Shown piece after piece: positions 8,589-16,586 of a stretch of 38,645 nucleotides of DNA. The notes under the pieces were generated by a model, which searched no databases, had not been told where the DNA came from, and worked only from the letters and a program-made list of their open reading frames with translations. Source of the stretch: Paenibacillus tyrphae. GTDB taxonomy: Bacteria; Bacillota; Bacilli; Paenibacillales; NBRC-103111. The translations under genes and the position numbers were made by a program. Position 1 is the first letter of the stretch; every line of letters begins with the position of its first letter. The stretch covers positions 1-38,645 of the forward strand of contig NZ_JAMZAW010000042.1 of the NCBI RefSeq assembly GCF_024158745.1, given 5' to 3'.

Positions 8589-10023
8589 GGGAAGGCTCCA
8601 CCCGTTTGCCGCCATATTAGTCTCACTGCAGATCGTCAAAGGACTCATCGTGCCGCTGATCGTCATTCTGCTGTCCAAGCATTCGCGTTCCGGGTCGGAC
8701 GGCCCGCTGTATTTTCAGGTTGGTTGGAGCTTGGTCGCGCTGGTGGGCTCTATCGTATGGGGATTATTGTATTGGCGCCGGTTCCGGTACGAAGTGTCGG
8801 ATGAGCAGCTTAAGGTAACGCAGGGCGTATTCGTGCAAAAAAAGACGTTCATCCCGCTGGAGCGTATCCAGTCCGTCGATGTGACGGAAGGGGTGCTGCA
8901 CCGCTTGTTCGGGCTGGTCCGCGTCGAGGTGCAGACCGCCGGGGGCCGGAAGCCGGAGGCGGTATTCTCGGCGCTCGCCCGCGGGGACGCCTCACGGCTG
9001 CGAAGCATGCTGGAGCCGGGGAAAACGCCCCAGGGTCAAGGGCAGCCCGGGGTCGTACCTACCGGGAGCGAGCCTGCCAAGCTGCGGTTGACCTACAAGC
9101 TTCCGGCCGGAAGCTTGTTCATCGCCGCGCTTACCACGGGCGGATTCGGGGTGTCCGTTTCTTTGCTGGCGGCGGCCATGGGCAAGCTCGACGAACTGTT
9201 CCCGGATTTCCATGTGTATCGTTACTTATGGAATGCGCTCGATGCGGCGATGATCCCTTTGTTCGCACTGGGCATTTTGCTGGTGGCGTGGATGATCTCG
9301 GCGGTCGCGTCCATCTTGAAGTTCGCAAACTTTACGATTACCCGAAAAGAAAACAAGCTGCTCCTGACCCGAGGCTTGCTGGAACGCCGGCAAGTGAGCG
9401 TTCCGCTCCGCCGGATTCAGGCGGTCCGCATCGTGGAGGAGCCGCTGTGGCAGCTATTCGGCTATTCAGCGATTTATGCGGAAACCGTCGGCTATGGCGC
9501 GCAAAAGGGGGAGAACGCGCATTTATTCCCGCTGCTCCGCAATCGCGAGATCGGTGAATTCGTGAAGCGGATGACGCCTCAGTTCGAGGTTCCGGCTTCG
9601 CTGAAGCATCGTGCGCTGCCGCGGCGGGCACTATGGTGCTATGCGCTGCCTGCTCCGCTTGTGCTGGCGCTGGCTGCTATAGCCGCCGGTTTGATTGCCC
9701 CGTGGGCTTATGCCGGACTGCTGCTGTGCCCGCCCGTCATGATCTGGCAATGGTGGAGGTACCGGAGCGGAGGCTGGAGCCGGGAAGGCCGGATGCTCGT
9801 CTTGCGCTTCCGCCGGTTGGCGAAGACGACCGCGGTCATCCCGCTGTCGCGGGTGCAGTCCGTCAGCGTGGAGATCGGGCCGCTTCAGCGCAGGCTCGGC
9901 TTGTCTACCTTGCAGATTGCCGTGGCGTCGGGCGGACGCGGCGCATTTTTCCGTCTGGCGGGCTTGCCGGAGCAGGAAGCGCGGGAGCTGGCGCGCTGGT
10001 ATATGGACCGGAATAAGCGATAG
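8575..10023 (+). CDS. ydbT: YdbT-like protein with three PH domains
   Basis: The 482-residue protein is membrane-embedded and carries three copies of the bPH2 (DUF304) domain. The repeats are visible as RYEVSDEQLKVTQGVFVQKK followed by FIPLERIQSVDV, FTITRKENKLLLTRGLLERR followed by VPLRRIQAVRI, and a degenerate third copy, VIPLSRVQSVSVEIGPLQRR. Pairs of membrane segments separate the copies. The ATG at 8575 lies inside the 3' end of ydbS, so translation is coupled. Length and architecture fit YdbT of Bacillus, the partner of YdbS in envelope stress or antimicrobial-peptide protection. The molecular mechanism is not established. Confidence 0.87.
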   Translation: MKTSKGRLHPFAAILVSLQIVKGLIVPLIVILLSKHSRSGSDGPLYFQVGWSLVALVGSIVWGLLYWRRFRYEVSDEQLKVTQGVFVQKKTFIPLERIQSVDVTEGVLHRLFGLVRVEVQTAGGRKPEAVFSALARGDASRLRSMLEPGKTPQGQGQPGVVPTGSEPAKLRLTYKLPAGSLFIAALTTGGFGVSVSLLAAAMGKLDELFPDFHVYRYLWNALDAAMIPLFALGILLVAWMISAVASILKFANFTITRKENKLLLTRGLLERRQVSVPLRRIQAVRIVEEPLWQLFGYSAIYAETVGYGAQKGENAHLFPLLRNREIGEFVKRMTPQFEVPASLKHRALPRRALWCYALPAPLVLALAAIAAGLIAPWAYAGLLLCPPVMIWQWWRYRSGGWSREGRMLVLRFRRLAKTTAVIPLSRVQSVSVEIGPLQRRLGLSTLQIAVASGGRGAFFRLAGLPEQEARELARWYMDRNKR

Positions 10024-10118
10024 CCGCGTTAGCCGATAGGCTTTTTCCCGGAAATCGAATGCGCATTGTCACTAGGAGAATGATTCGAAAAACGAACAAG
10101 CAGGAGTGAACTGTCCGA

Positions 10119-10559
10119 ATGAGCAGGATCAGACCGAGCGGTCCCCAAGATACCGATTGGTTAGTTGAACTTTGGCTGCAAGAATCCTTGACCGCCCATC
10201 CGTTTATCGATGCGGAATATTGGCGGATGAATGCGGAAGAGATGAAGACGAAGTATTTGCCGATGGCGGATACGGTTGTGATCGAGGAAGACGGACACGT
10301 CGCAGGGTTTGTTTCCATGGTGGACGATTACCTGGCGGCCTTGTTTATCGACAGCAGGCATCACAAGAAAGGGCTGGGCAAACAACTGCTCGACCATGTA
10401 AAACAAGGCCGGACCGCGATCCGGCTGCAGGTGTACCGCGAGAACGAGCGTGCTGTCCGCTTCTATGAGAAGCAAGGCTTCCGCATCGAAGAGGAAATGA
10501 TCGACGAAGCGACGTCGACGGAAGAATACCGGATGGTATGGATGAGGAATCATAAATAG
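10119..10559 (+). CDS. GNAT-family N-acetyltransferase
   Basis: This 146-residue protein covers one GNAT domain. The acetyl-CoA binding region is seen as FIDSRHHKKGLGKQLLDHV (about residues 81-99, pattern R/Q-x-x-G-x-G/A), followed by LQVYRENERAVRFYEKQGF, which is the typical last strand and helix. It resembles small YjaB/YiaC-like acetyltransferases; the substrate, perhaps a protein or a small amine, cannot be read. ATG 10119 has GGAG about 12 bases upstream. It stands alone between ydbT and a terminator. Confidence 0.88.
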   Translation: MSRIRPSGPQDTDWLVELWLQESLTAHPFIDAEYWRMNAEEMKTKYLPMADTVVIEEDGHVAGFVSMVDDYLAALFIDSRHHKKGLGKQLLDHVKQGRTAIRLQVYRENERAVRFYEKQGFRIEEEMIDEATSTEEYRMVWMRNHK

Positions 10560-10576
10560 ATTGCTAGGACTCGAAG

Positions 10577-10601
10577 AAAGCTGCCGTGGGCGGCTTTTTT
10601 T
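10577..10601 (+). terminator. Rho-independent terminator of the GNAT gene
   Basis: AAGCTGCC-GTG-GGCGGCTT followed by a run of T, 20 bases after the GNAT stop codon. Confidence 0.85.
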
Positions 10602-10696
10602 CTTTTGTCGGCTTGTGGTCGGATTAGGCTTTCTGTGTCGGATTATATGTCGTCACAAAAATGTAATGAAAATATTTATTGTGTACTATTTGATTA

Positions 10697-10707
10697 TATG
10701 TTATACA
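10697..10707 (+). promoter_or_regulatory. Putative CcpN operator upstream of gapB
   Basis: TATGTTATACA fits the CcpN operator consensus as I recall it from Bacillus (TRTGHYATAYW) at all eleven positions. It lies in an AT-rich patch about 50 bases before the gapB start, overlapping a plausible -10 region (TTGTGT, then TATACA or TACAAT). CcpN represses gapB, pckA and the SR1 RNA under glycolytic conditions in B. subtilis, so its place before a gapB-SR1P unit is coherent. The match is by eye and a single copy, whereas CcpN normally uses two sites. Confidence 0.5.
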
Positions 10708-10757
10708 ATATATATAGACGTTGCAAAACCAACAGCAAGCTTGGGAGGGGTACCGGA

Positions 10758-11804
10758 ATGACAGGAACGATTGGCGTAAGCGGGATGGGAAGAATCGGCA
10801 GATTGCTGGTTCGCCGCGCTTTTGATACGGATGAGAACGGGATGGGCCTGCAAGCGATTAATTCACTATACCCAGCGGGCACGATTGCCCATTTGCTCAA
10901 ATATGACACCATACATGGAACATGGAAAGCCGATATCCGCGAGGAAGGAAACGATCTGATCATTAACGGCAAGCGCATCCGCATTGTATTCGAGCGCGAC
11001 CCGGCGGCCATTTCGTGGAAAGACCTCGGCGTGGATCTCGCCATCGACGCGACAGGCAAGTTCAACGACCGGGAAGGCGCTTCGCGGCACCTGACGGCGG
11101 GCGCAAGCAAGGTGCTGATTACGGCGCCGGGCAAGCGCATGGACTTGACGGTCGTCATGGGCGTCAACGACGATCGTTACAACGCCAAGGAGCACACGCT
11201 GCTGTCCGCCGCGTCCTGCACGACGAACTGCGTCGCTCCCGTACTGCATGTGTTGGATCAGGCGTTTCAAGTGAAGAACGGCTGGATGACGACCGTTCAT
11301 TCATACACGAACGACCAGAAGCACATGGACAATCCGCATTCCGATTTGCGCCGCGCGCGCGCCTGCACGCAGTCGATCATTCCGACGAGCACGGGCGTAG
11401 GCAAAGCGCTCATCGACGTGCTGCCGCATCTTGCGCCACACGTGAACGGCATCTCGGTCCGCGTCCCGACGCCGGACGTCTCGCTGGTCGACCTCACCGT
11501 ACAGGTGAAGCGGCCGGTTCAGCTGGAGGAAGTGCAGTCGGCGTTCCGCCAAGCTGCGGAAGGCCCGATGGCCCGCTATTTGGGCTACAGCAACGAGCCG
11601 CTCGTCTCTTCGGATTTTATCGGCTGCGATCAATCGGCGGTCATTGACGGCCAGTCGCTGATGGTGGCTGGGGATCAGATCAAAGTGCTGGCTTGGTACG
11701 ATAACGAATGGGCGTATGCGAGCCGGGTAATGGATTTGGCGAAAATTGTTTCCGAAACCATGAAAAAGGAGAGCGATGAAGCGTGGAAAGAAGCCGTCGT
11801 GTAA
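10758..11804 (+). CDS. gapB: Glyceraldehyde-3-phosphate dehydrogenase, GapB-like
   Basis: The 348-residue enzyme interconverts glyceraldehyde 3-phosphate and 1,3-bisphosphoglycerate. The dinucleotide fold starts with GVSGMGRIGR, and the catalytic cysteine is in SAASCTTNCVAPVLHVLDQ near residue 153. The segment after the second strand reads AINSLYPAGTIAHLLKYDT, close to the AINASYP pattern of the NADP-preferring gluconeogenic GapB and unlike the aspartate-containing NAD-type GapA. GGGAGGGG lies before ATG 10758. The stop codon overlaps the start of the next gene. A sequence fitting the CcpN operator lies upstream, which would fit repression during growth on sugar. GapB identity rests on that one segment plus the context. 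Confidence 0.85.
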   Translation: MTGTIGVSGMGRIGRLLVRRAFDTDENGMGLQAINSLYPAGTIAHLLKYDTIHGTWKADIREEGNDLIINGKRIRIVFERDPAAISWKDLGVDLAIDATGKFNDREGASRHLTAGASKVLITAPGKRMDLTVVMGVNDDRYNAKEHTLLSAASCTTNCVAPVLHVLDQAFQVKNGWMTTVHSYTNDQKHMDNPHSDLRRARACTQSIIPTSTGVGKALIDVLPHLAPHVNGISVRVPTPDVSLVDLTVQVKRPVQLEEVQSAFRQAAEGPMARYLGYSNEPLVSSDFIGCDQSAVIDGQSLMVAGDQIKVLAWYDNEWAYASRVMDLAKIVSETMKKESDEAWKEAVV

Positions 11805-12001
11805 TGGAGAAGGAAGTGCACCTCGGAACGATTCTGTGCAAGCATTGCCATCAAGTCATCGGTACGCAGGATACGCGGAAGGTTACGGTCTATTACAGCG
11901 AATGCAGTCATGAGCACTGCTTGGACGGCCGGGGACGTTCCCTGGGAGCGGACGGGTCCGCTGTCGCCTCGGCCGGACCGCACACCGTCTTCGAAGCTTG
12001 A
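11804..12001 (+). CDS. SR1P-like GapA-binding peptide
   Basis: This small gene starts in the last base of gapB (TAATG overlap) and encodes 65 residues. Residues 7-34 (LGTILCKHCHQVIGT then KVTVYYSECSHEHC) match the SR1P family, a roughly 40-residue peptide encoded by the dual-function RNA SR1 in Bacillus that binds GapA. Two pairs of cysteines (C-x2-C and C-x4-C) could hold a metal. The last 30 residues, rich in glycine and alanine, extend beyond the usual family length. Translation may be coupled to gapB; a GTG at 11816 is an alternative start but its purine-rich site is too close. The link to a GAPDH gene in one operon is strong context support. Confidence 0.8.
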   Translation: MEKEVHLGTILCKHCHQVIGTQDTRKVTVYYSECSHEHCLDGRGRSLGADGSAVASAGPHTVFEA

Positions 12002-12045
12002 CGCGCCTGTTCGATATAAACAGCCAGATCATATAGCAGCATGAG

Positions 12046-12106
12046 AAAAAAAGCCGGACCGGCCCTGCGACGAGCTTACAGCGTCGCGGGAGCCTGCCGG
12101 CTTTTT
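12046..12106. terminator. Bidirectional terminator between the gapB unit and namA
   Basis: AAAAAAGCCGG pairs with CCGGCTTTTT across an inner GC-rich stem (CTGCGACG / CGTCGCGG). The A-run on one side and T-run on the other let it serve both converging units. Confidence 0.8.
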
Positions 12107-12144
12107 GCGGTTCGAGTTCATGCTGTGATGCGCTGGACTAAGGC

Positions 12145-13152
12145 TTACCAGCCGCGGGTATATTGCTTGGGCGGCGTGAGCTCCGCGCGCAACTGCTTGG
12201 CGGCGGTGCGGGCCCAGAACGGATCGCGCAGCAGCTCGCGGCCGAGGAAGATCAGGTCGGCGCGGCCGTTCTGCAAAATCTCCTCCGCCTGCTCGGCCTG
12301 CGTAATCAAGCCGACGGCTCCGGTCGGCACGTCCGCGCTGCGGCGGATCTGCTCGGCAAACGGAACCTGGTAACCCGGGTACACCTTCGGTGGACCGCCC
12401 ACGACGGCGCCGGAGCTGACGTCGATCAAGTCGACGCCTTGCGCTTTCATCAAGCGGGCGTAGTAGACGTAGTCTTCCGGCGTGAGGCCATCCGGATGGT
12501 AATCGTGCGCGGAGATGCGGACAAGCAGCGGTCCGTCCCACACGGTCTTGACGCTGTCGATGATCTCGCGCAGGAACCGGTAGCGGCCGTCGCGGTCTCC
12601 GCCGTATTCGTCCTCGCGGCGGTTCGACAGCGGCGACAGGAACTCGTTGATCAGGTAGCCGTGCGCGGCATGGATCTCCACGACGTCGAAGTCCGCTTCC
12701 TTCGCCCGCGCCGAGGCAGCCTTGAACGCTTCGACGGTCTCGGCGATCTGCTGCGCGGTCATCGCTTCCGGCGTTTTCGACTTGTCGTCGAACGGAATCG
12801 CCGACGGTGCCAGAATCGGCCCGTCCAGCACGGCCTTGCGCCCGGCATGGGCCAGCTGAATGCCGATATGGGAGCCTTGTCCGTGCACGAGCCCCGTCAG
12901 CTCGCGCAGGCCCGGTACCTGATCGTCGCTCCAAATGCCAAGGTCGTAAGACGAGATGCGCCCCTGAGGCGTGACGGCCGACGCTTCCACGATGATGAGT
13001 CCGACTTGGCCGACGGCGCGGGCCGGGTAATGGATTTTGTGCCAGTCTGTGACGCGGCCCGTTTCGTCGAAGCAGGAGTACATACACATTGGCGACATGA
13101 CAATCCGGTTTTTGAGCGTCAGCTTTTGCAGCGGGTAAGAAGTGAACAGCAT
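12145..13152 (-). CDS. namA: NADPH dehydrogenase, old yellow enzyme YqjM/NamA
   Basis: The 335-residue flavoprotein reduces activated alkenes such as alpha,beta-unsaturated aldehydes and ketones, and nitro compounds, with NADPH and FMN. It matches the YqjM type: the N-terminal MSPMCMYS holds the redox-sensing cysteine near residue 23-25, IQLAHAGRKA and FDVVEIHAAHGYLINEFLSP carry substrate- and FMN-binding residues, and VGLITQAEQAEEIL and LIFLGRELLRDPFW form the phosphate site. Length is normal. ATG 13152 is preceded by AAAGGATGTGG on the minus strand. It stands alone between two terminators. Confidence 0.95.
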   Translation of the reverse strand: MLFTSYPLQKLTLKNRIVMSPMCMYSCFDETGRVTDWHKIHYPARAVGQVGLIIVEASAVTPQGRISSYDLGIWSDDQVPGLRELTGLVHGQGSHIGIQLAHAGRKAVLDGPILAPSAIPFDDKSKTPEAMTAQQIAETVEAFKAASARAKEADFDVVEIHAAHGYLINEFLSPLSNRREDEYGGDRDGRYRFLREIIDSVKTVWDGPLLVRISAHDYHPDGLTPEDYVYYARLMKAQGVDLIDVSSGAVVGGPPKVYPGYQVPFAEQIRRSADVPTGAVGLITQAEQAEEILQNGRADLIFLGRELLRDPFWARTAAKQLRAELTPPKQYTRGW

Positions 13153-13189
13153 GCTTTTTCCACATCCTTTGCATTTTTTATCTATACTA

Positions 13190-13203
13190 TGGTTAGCTGG
13201 TTA
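13190..13203 (-). promoter_or_regulatory. Direct repeat in the namA promoter region
   Basis: TGGTTA-GC-TGGTTA (plus-strand reading) lies about 40 bases upstream of the namA start, next to AT-rich sequence able to serve as promoter. It could be a site for a regulator responding to electrophiles, but no consensus is recognised. Confidence 0.25.
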
Positions 13204-13346
13204 CATGATGTATACTACTTATCTTAGTTTAGCAGTAATTCGGCCGGATGGCAAAAGGTTGTGCGAAAGCTTCGAGAAGTATGCGGGGGGCTGCAAAGCC
13301 TATGCTGAATCTGTACGGATTTGCGGCGCGGCGCAGGCACAAGCCA

Positions 13347-13395
13347 AAAACCGGCTGCGCCCAAACCGTATCCAACGGCAGGCACAGCCGGTTTT
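13347..13395 (-). terminator. Terminator of the glycine-rich gene
   Basis: AAAACCGGCTG pairs with CAGCCGGTTTT, with A/T runs on both sides. It lies about 47 bases past the stop codon of the minus-strand gene ending at 13442. Confidence 0.75.
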
Positions 13396-13441
13396 GATTG
13401 TTTTCAAGCCTAGCGGCCAGAATGGTAATGCGGCCGGGCGG

Positions 13442-13996
13442 CTATTTGCGCGACCGTCTGCGGCCTTGCGTCGGTCCCCGGCGTCTGCGTCGTCTCCTGC
13501 CGGTGGAGGATCGGTTGCCCCCGCTCTTGGAGGCGGCCGTATCTTTTTTGCCGAAGGAATTGAACAGTACCTTCAGCATCGGGGCGAATTGTTGAACGCT
13601 CTGCACCATTTTTTGCATTTTGTTGAAGGTCTCGACGATGCCTTCCACACCGCCGAGCTTGTCGATGACGGCCTTGACCTGCTCGACGTTAAAGCCTCCG
13701 CCGCCTCCCGCCGTGCCCGTTGCACCGCCGCCACCTCCGAACAGCGAGGAGAGAAAACCGCCGCCCTCCTGCTCGGCCGCCGGATGCAAGGCCAGCGGGT
13801 TGCCGCCGCCGAATTCTCCGAAATCCCCATAAGGATTACCCGCGCCCAGACCTGCGGCAGGCGTAAGACTGCGCGTAAATACTTGCTGCTGGCCTGGAGC
13901 ATACACCTGAGGCGAGGCATGCGGATGCGCGTACGTGACGGCACGCGGATAGGGCGTCATGCCTCGGTTGCCAATCATTTGTCTTGGATAGCTCAT
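13442..13996 (-). CDS. Glycine-rich basic protein, possibly VrrA/YqfQ-like
   Basis: The 184-residue product has four parts: a proline/tyrosine/glutamine-rich start, a glycine-rich middle with two runs of glycines, a helical segment (VEQVKAVIDKLGGVEGIVET, then MQKMVQSVQQFAPMLKVLF) and a very basic tail with seven arginines in a row. The helix followed by a QQFAPMLK stretch resembles the YqfQ/VrrA family, which is small, low-complexity and spore-associated in Bacillus; this match is tentative. There is no signal peptide or membrane segment. AAAGGG lies about 9 bases upstream of the ATG. The gene stands alone. The basic tail suggests contact with nucleic acid or an acidic surface. Confidence 0.7.
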   Translation of the reverse strand: MSYPRQMIGNRGMTPYPRAVTYAHPHASPQVYAPGQQQVFTRSLTPAAGLGAGNPYGDFGEFGGGNPLALHPAAEQEGGGFLSSLFGGGGGATGTAGGGGGFNVEQVKAVIDKLGGVEGIVETFNKMQKMVQSVQQFAPMLKVLFNSFGKKDTAASKSGGNRSSTGRRRRRRRGPTQGRRRSRK

Positions 13997-14281
13997 CGTT
14001 TCACAACCCTTTTATTCATAGTAATGTCGCAAAGTTCACCTTGTCGCACTTTCCTCTATAGGCGGTTTCCTAGTATACTGTATGTGGTGGGCGAATGGTT
14101 GGATTGGACTCCTGTCACGATTTTTATGATTTTTGCCCAGTTTCGGTTTAGTTCGTCACCGCATAAAAATAGCAACGTTTTGCTAACTTAAAGGGAGGAT
14201 TTCACTCCCAGATGTCGAAATAGGTTAAGGAATTGGGAATTCATCGATCTTAGCAGACCATCAAGGGGTTGAAAATTCGTA

Positions 14282-14572
14282 ATGCAGCTGAAAAAGTTGA
14301 ATGATAAAGCGATCGACCAGTTATTCGAGGCGATCCTGACACTCAAGGATATAGAGGAATGCTATGTGTTTTTTGACGACTTGTGCACGGTGAACGAAAT
14401 CCAGTCGCTGTCGCAGCGGCTTGAGGTCGCCCGCATGCTGCGCAAGGGCAACACCTACAACCAGATTGAAGCGGAGACCGGCGCCAGCACGGCTACGATC
14501 TCACGTGTCAAACGGTGCTTGAACTACGGGAACGACGGCTACAAAATGACGCTGGAGCGCCTGGGAAGGTAG
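14282..14572 (+). CDS. yerC: YerC/YecD-family TrpR-like DNA-binding protein
   Basis: The 96-residue protein belongs to the YerC/YecD family, which has the Trp-repressor fold. The helix-turn-helix is in the second half: SLSQRLEVARMLRKGNTYNQ, then ETGASTATISRVKRCLNYG. Members are small dimeric regulators; their targets are poorly known. Length is typical. The ATG at 14282 follows AAGGGG with a slightly long spacing. It lies upstream of the CbiX-like, dgkB and rlmCD genes in the same direction. The 285 bases before it separate it from the divergent glycine-rich gene and hold both promoters; I could not fix either. Confidence 0.9.
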   Translation: MQLKKLNDKAIDQLFEAILTLKDIEECYVFFDDLCTVNEIQSLSQRLEVARMLRKGNTYNQIEAETGASTATISRVKRCLNYGNDGYKMTLERLGR

Positions 14573-14727
14573 AGCGAACATTACCTCTTACCGCGTCCGG
14601 ACTCGATTACAACGGAGCACTCGAACAAATCCTTCTCGCCGGGCCGGTGGAGTGGGATTTTTCGTGTTCGTGCGGCTGGAAGCCATCGCTGCGGGACACG
14701 ATCTTTTTCACCCGGGAGGGATACGGT

Positions 14728-15519
14728 GTGGTAAAATACGGTATATTAGTGATAAGTCACGGGTCCCGGAGCGAGTCGTGGGTCCGCTTGGTGGACGAGG
14801 CGATCGGCGCCGTACGGCTCCCCGCGGAAGTACCGGTCTTTTCCTCCTTTCTGGAAATTGTGGAAGGACGCCTGATCCAGGACGGCATCACGCACTTGGA
14901 GTCGCTCGGCGTTACGAATATCGTCGTCGTTCCGCTCTTCGTCTCGTCCGGCAGCACGCATATCGACGAGATCGCTTATGCGCTGGGCGCCAAGAAAGCG
15001 CCGCAGCTGCCGACGGACATGAAGCCGTTCGCTATTCGGGCACGTATTCACTTGACAACGCCGATCGACGACGATCCGGTGATCGCCGAGATCGTCTATG
15101 CCAAAATCAAAGCGCTGTCAACATACCCGGAACGCGAAAACGTGCTGCTCGTCGGCCACGGGAGCATCGAGAACGGCTTCCATCAGCGGTGGCGGCGGGG
15201 ACTGGAGCGGCTGGCGGAGCGCCTGAAACGGCTCGGCGGCTTCGACGAAGCGGCTTCGGCGATGCTGCTGCCCAACCAGATTCTGGAGCGGATGGAGCAC
15301 TGGCGGATTCGCAAGCCGGGGCATACGGTCATTGTGGCGCCGCTGTTCCTGAGCGAGGGGTATTTTACCGAAGTGGTCATCCCGGAGCGGTTGCAGGGTT
15401 ATTCGTATCGGTACAACGGAGAGGCGCTGCTGCCGCATCCCGGCATTTCCCGGTGGATCGAGCGGCAGATCAAACCTTTTGTCGATAAGATGCAGGATGG
15501 AACGCGAACGCGGATTTAG
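14728..15519 (+). CDS. Sirohydrochlorin chelatase, CbiX family
   Basis: The 263-residue product has the two-lobed class II chelatase fold. The first lobe begins KYGILVISHGSRSESW with the metal-binding histidine, and continues to VVPLFVSSGSTHIDEI; the second lobe repeats this as NVLLVGHGSIENGFHQRW and VIVAPLFLSEGYFTEVVIPE. Such enzymes insert cobalt, nickel or iron into sirohydrochlorin for cobalamin or siroheme; the metal cannot be told from sequence. I choose GTG 14728, which has GGGAGGG 7 bases upstream. The frame is open further upstream but that part is not family-like. No other tetrapyrrole genes are close, which is unusual for a biosynthetic chelatase. Confidence 0.82.
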   Translation: MVKYGILVISHGSRSESWVRLVDEAIGAVRLPAEVPVFSSFLEIVEGRLIQDGITHLESLGVTNIVVVPLFVSSGSTHIDEIAYALGAKKAPQLPTDMKPFAIRARIHLTTPIDDDPVIAEIVYAKIKALSTYPERENVLLVGHGSIENGFHQRWRRGLERLAERLKRLGGFDEAASAMLLPNQILERMEHWRIRKPGHTVIVAPLFLSEGYFTEVVIPERLQGYSYRYNGEALLPHPGISRWIERQIKPFVDKMQDGTRTRI

Positions 15520-15596
15520 CAGTTTTTTTGCGGTCAAACGACCCATGGTCAAAAATGCTTTCATACGATTTCTTATATGAACGGGTGAGAGAGAGA

Positions 15597-16586
15597 ATGT
15601 CACAGCTAGTCAAACGGGCAAGGCTCATATACAATCCGACCTCCGGCCGGGAGGAAATGAAGAAGCGGCTGCCGGAAATATTGCAGCGGCTGGAACGCGG
15701 CGGGCTGGAGACGAGCACGCATGCGACGATTGGGGAAGGCGACGCGACGCTCGCGGCGGCGGAGGCGGTGGAACGGGGGTTCGACATCGTCATCGCGGCC
15801 GGAGGCGACGGCACGCTGTACGAGGTGATCAACGGCTTGGCGGAGAAGCCGAACCGGCCGCCGCTCGGGATTTTGCCGCTCGGGACGACGAACGATTTTG
15901 CCCGGGCGCTGAACATTCCGCGGAACTGGGAAGGCGCGGTGGACGTCATTCTGCGCCAGCACGCGCGGGTGATCGACGTCGGGAAGGTGAACCAGCGCTA
16001 CTTCATCAACATCGCCGGCGGCGGATCGCTGACCGAGCTGACCTATGAGGTGCCGAGCAAGCTGAAGACGATGATCGGCCAGATGGCCTACTATATGAAA
16101 GGGCTGGAGAAGCTGCCGCGGCTGCGCCCGATCGAGCTGTACATCAAGACGGCGGAGGTGGAGATGCACGAGGAAGTGATGCTCTTCCTCATCTCGAACA
16201 GCAACTCCGTCGGCGGCTTCGAGCGTCTGGCGCCGGACGCGTCACTCAGCGACGGTCTGTTCGACGTGCTGATCCTGCGCAAATGCAACCTCGCGGAATT
16301 TATCCGCGTCGTGTCGCTGGCGCTGCGCGGCGAGCATTTGTCCGACCCGAACCTGATTTACCTTCAAACGAAGCAAATTCAAGTGACGTCCCCCGACTAC
16401 GTGCAGGTGAACCTGGACGGGGAGCTGGGCGGCACGCTGCCGTGCATTTTCACGAACCTGCCGCAGCATCTGCACATCTTCATCGACGAGACGGGCCAAT
16501 CGACGTACAAGTCGCCTCCGATCAACCTGATGAAGCTGCCTTGGAAAACGAGACCCGGAGTGGACGAACATGAACAGGAAGAATAA
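15597..16586 (+). CDS. dgkB: Diacylglycerol kinase DgkB
   Basis: The 329-residue lipid kinase phosphorylates diacylglycerol to phosphatidic acid and recycles diacylglycerol released in lipoteichoic acid synthesis. The DAGK/LCB5 catalytic domain shows RARLIYNPTSGREEMKKRLP at the start, the nucleotide-binding IVIAAGGDGTLYEVINGL near residue 65, and GILPLGTTNDFARALNIP near 95, followed by the C-terminal beta-sandwich. ATG 15597 follows a run of GAGAGAG; an earlier ATG at 15528 gives a tail unlike the family. Its 3' end overlaps rlmCD by 17 bases, the same order as yerQ-yefA in B. subtilis. Confidence 0.93.
   Translation: MSQLVKRARLIYNPTSGREEMKKRLPEILQRLERGGLETSTHATIGEGDATLAAAEAVERGFDIVIAAGGDGTLYEVINGLAEKPNRPPLGILPLGTTNDFARALNIPRNWEGAVDVILRQHARVIDVGKVNQRYFINIAGGGSLTELTYEVPSKLKTMIGQMAYYMKGLEKLPRLRPIELYIKTAEVEMHEEVMLFLISNSNSVGGFERLAPDASLSDGLFDVLILRKCNLAEFIRVVSLALRGEHLSDPNLIYLQTKQIQVTSPDYVQVNLDGELGGTLPCIFTNLPQHLHIFIDETGQSTYKSPPINLMKLPWKTRPGVDEHEQEE

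Noticed and set aside
10030..10050. Terminator after ydbT (AGCC-GATA-GGCT followed by T)
   Set aside because: The stem is only 4 base pairs; too weak to support.
12163..13227. 354-codon plus-strand frame opposite namA
   Set aside because: namA is a full-length recognised enzyme; the other frame has no family pattern.
13142..14191. 349-codon plus-strand frame opposite the glycine-rich gene
   Set aside because: It crosses two intergenic regions and a terminator and has no start signal; the minus-strand frame has a ribosome binding site and its own terminator.
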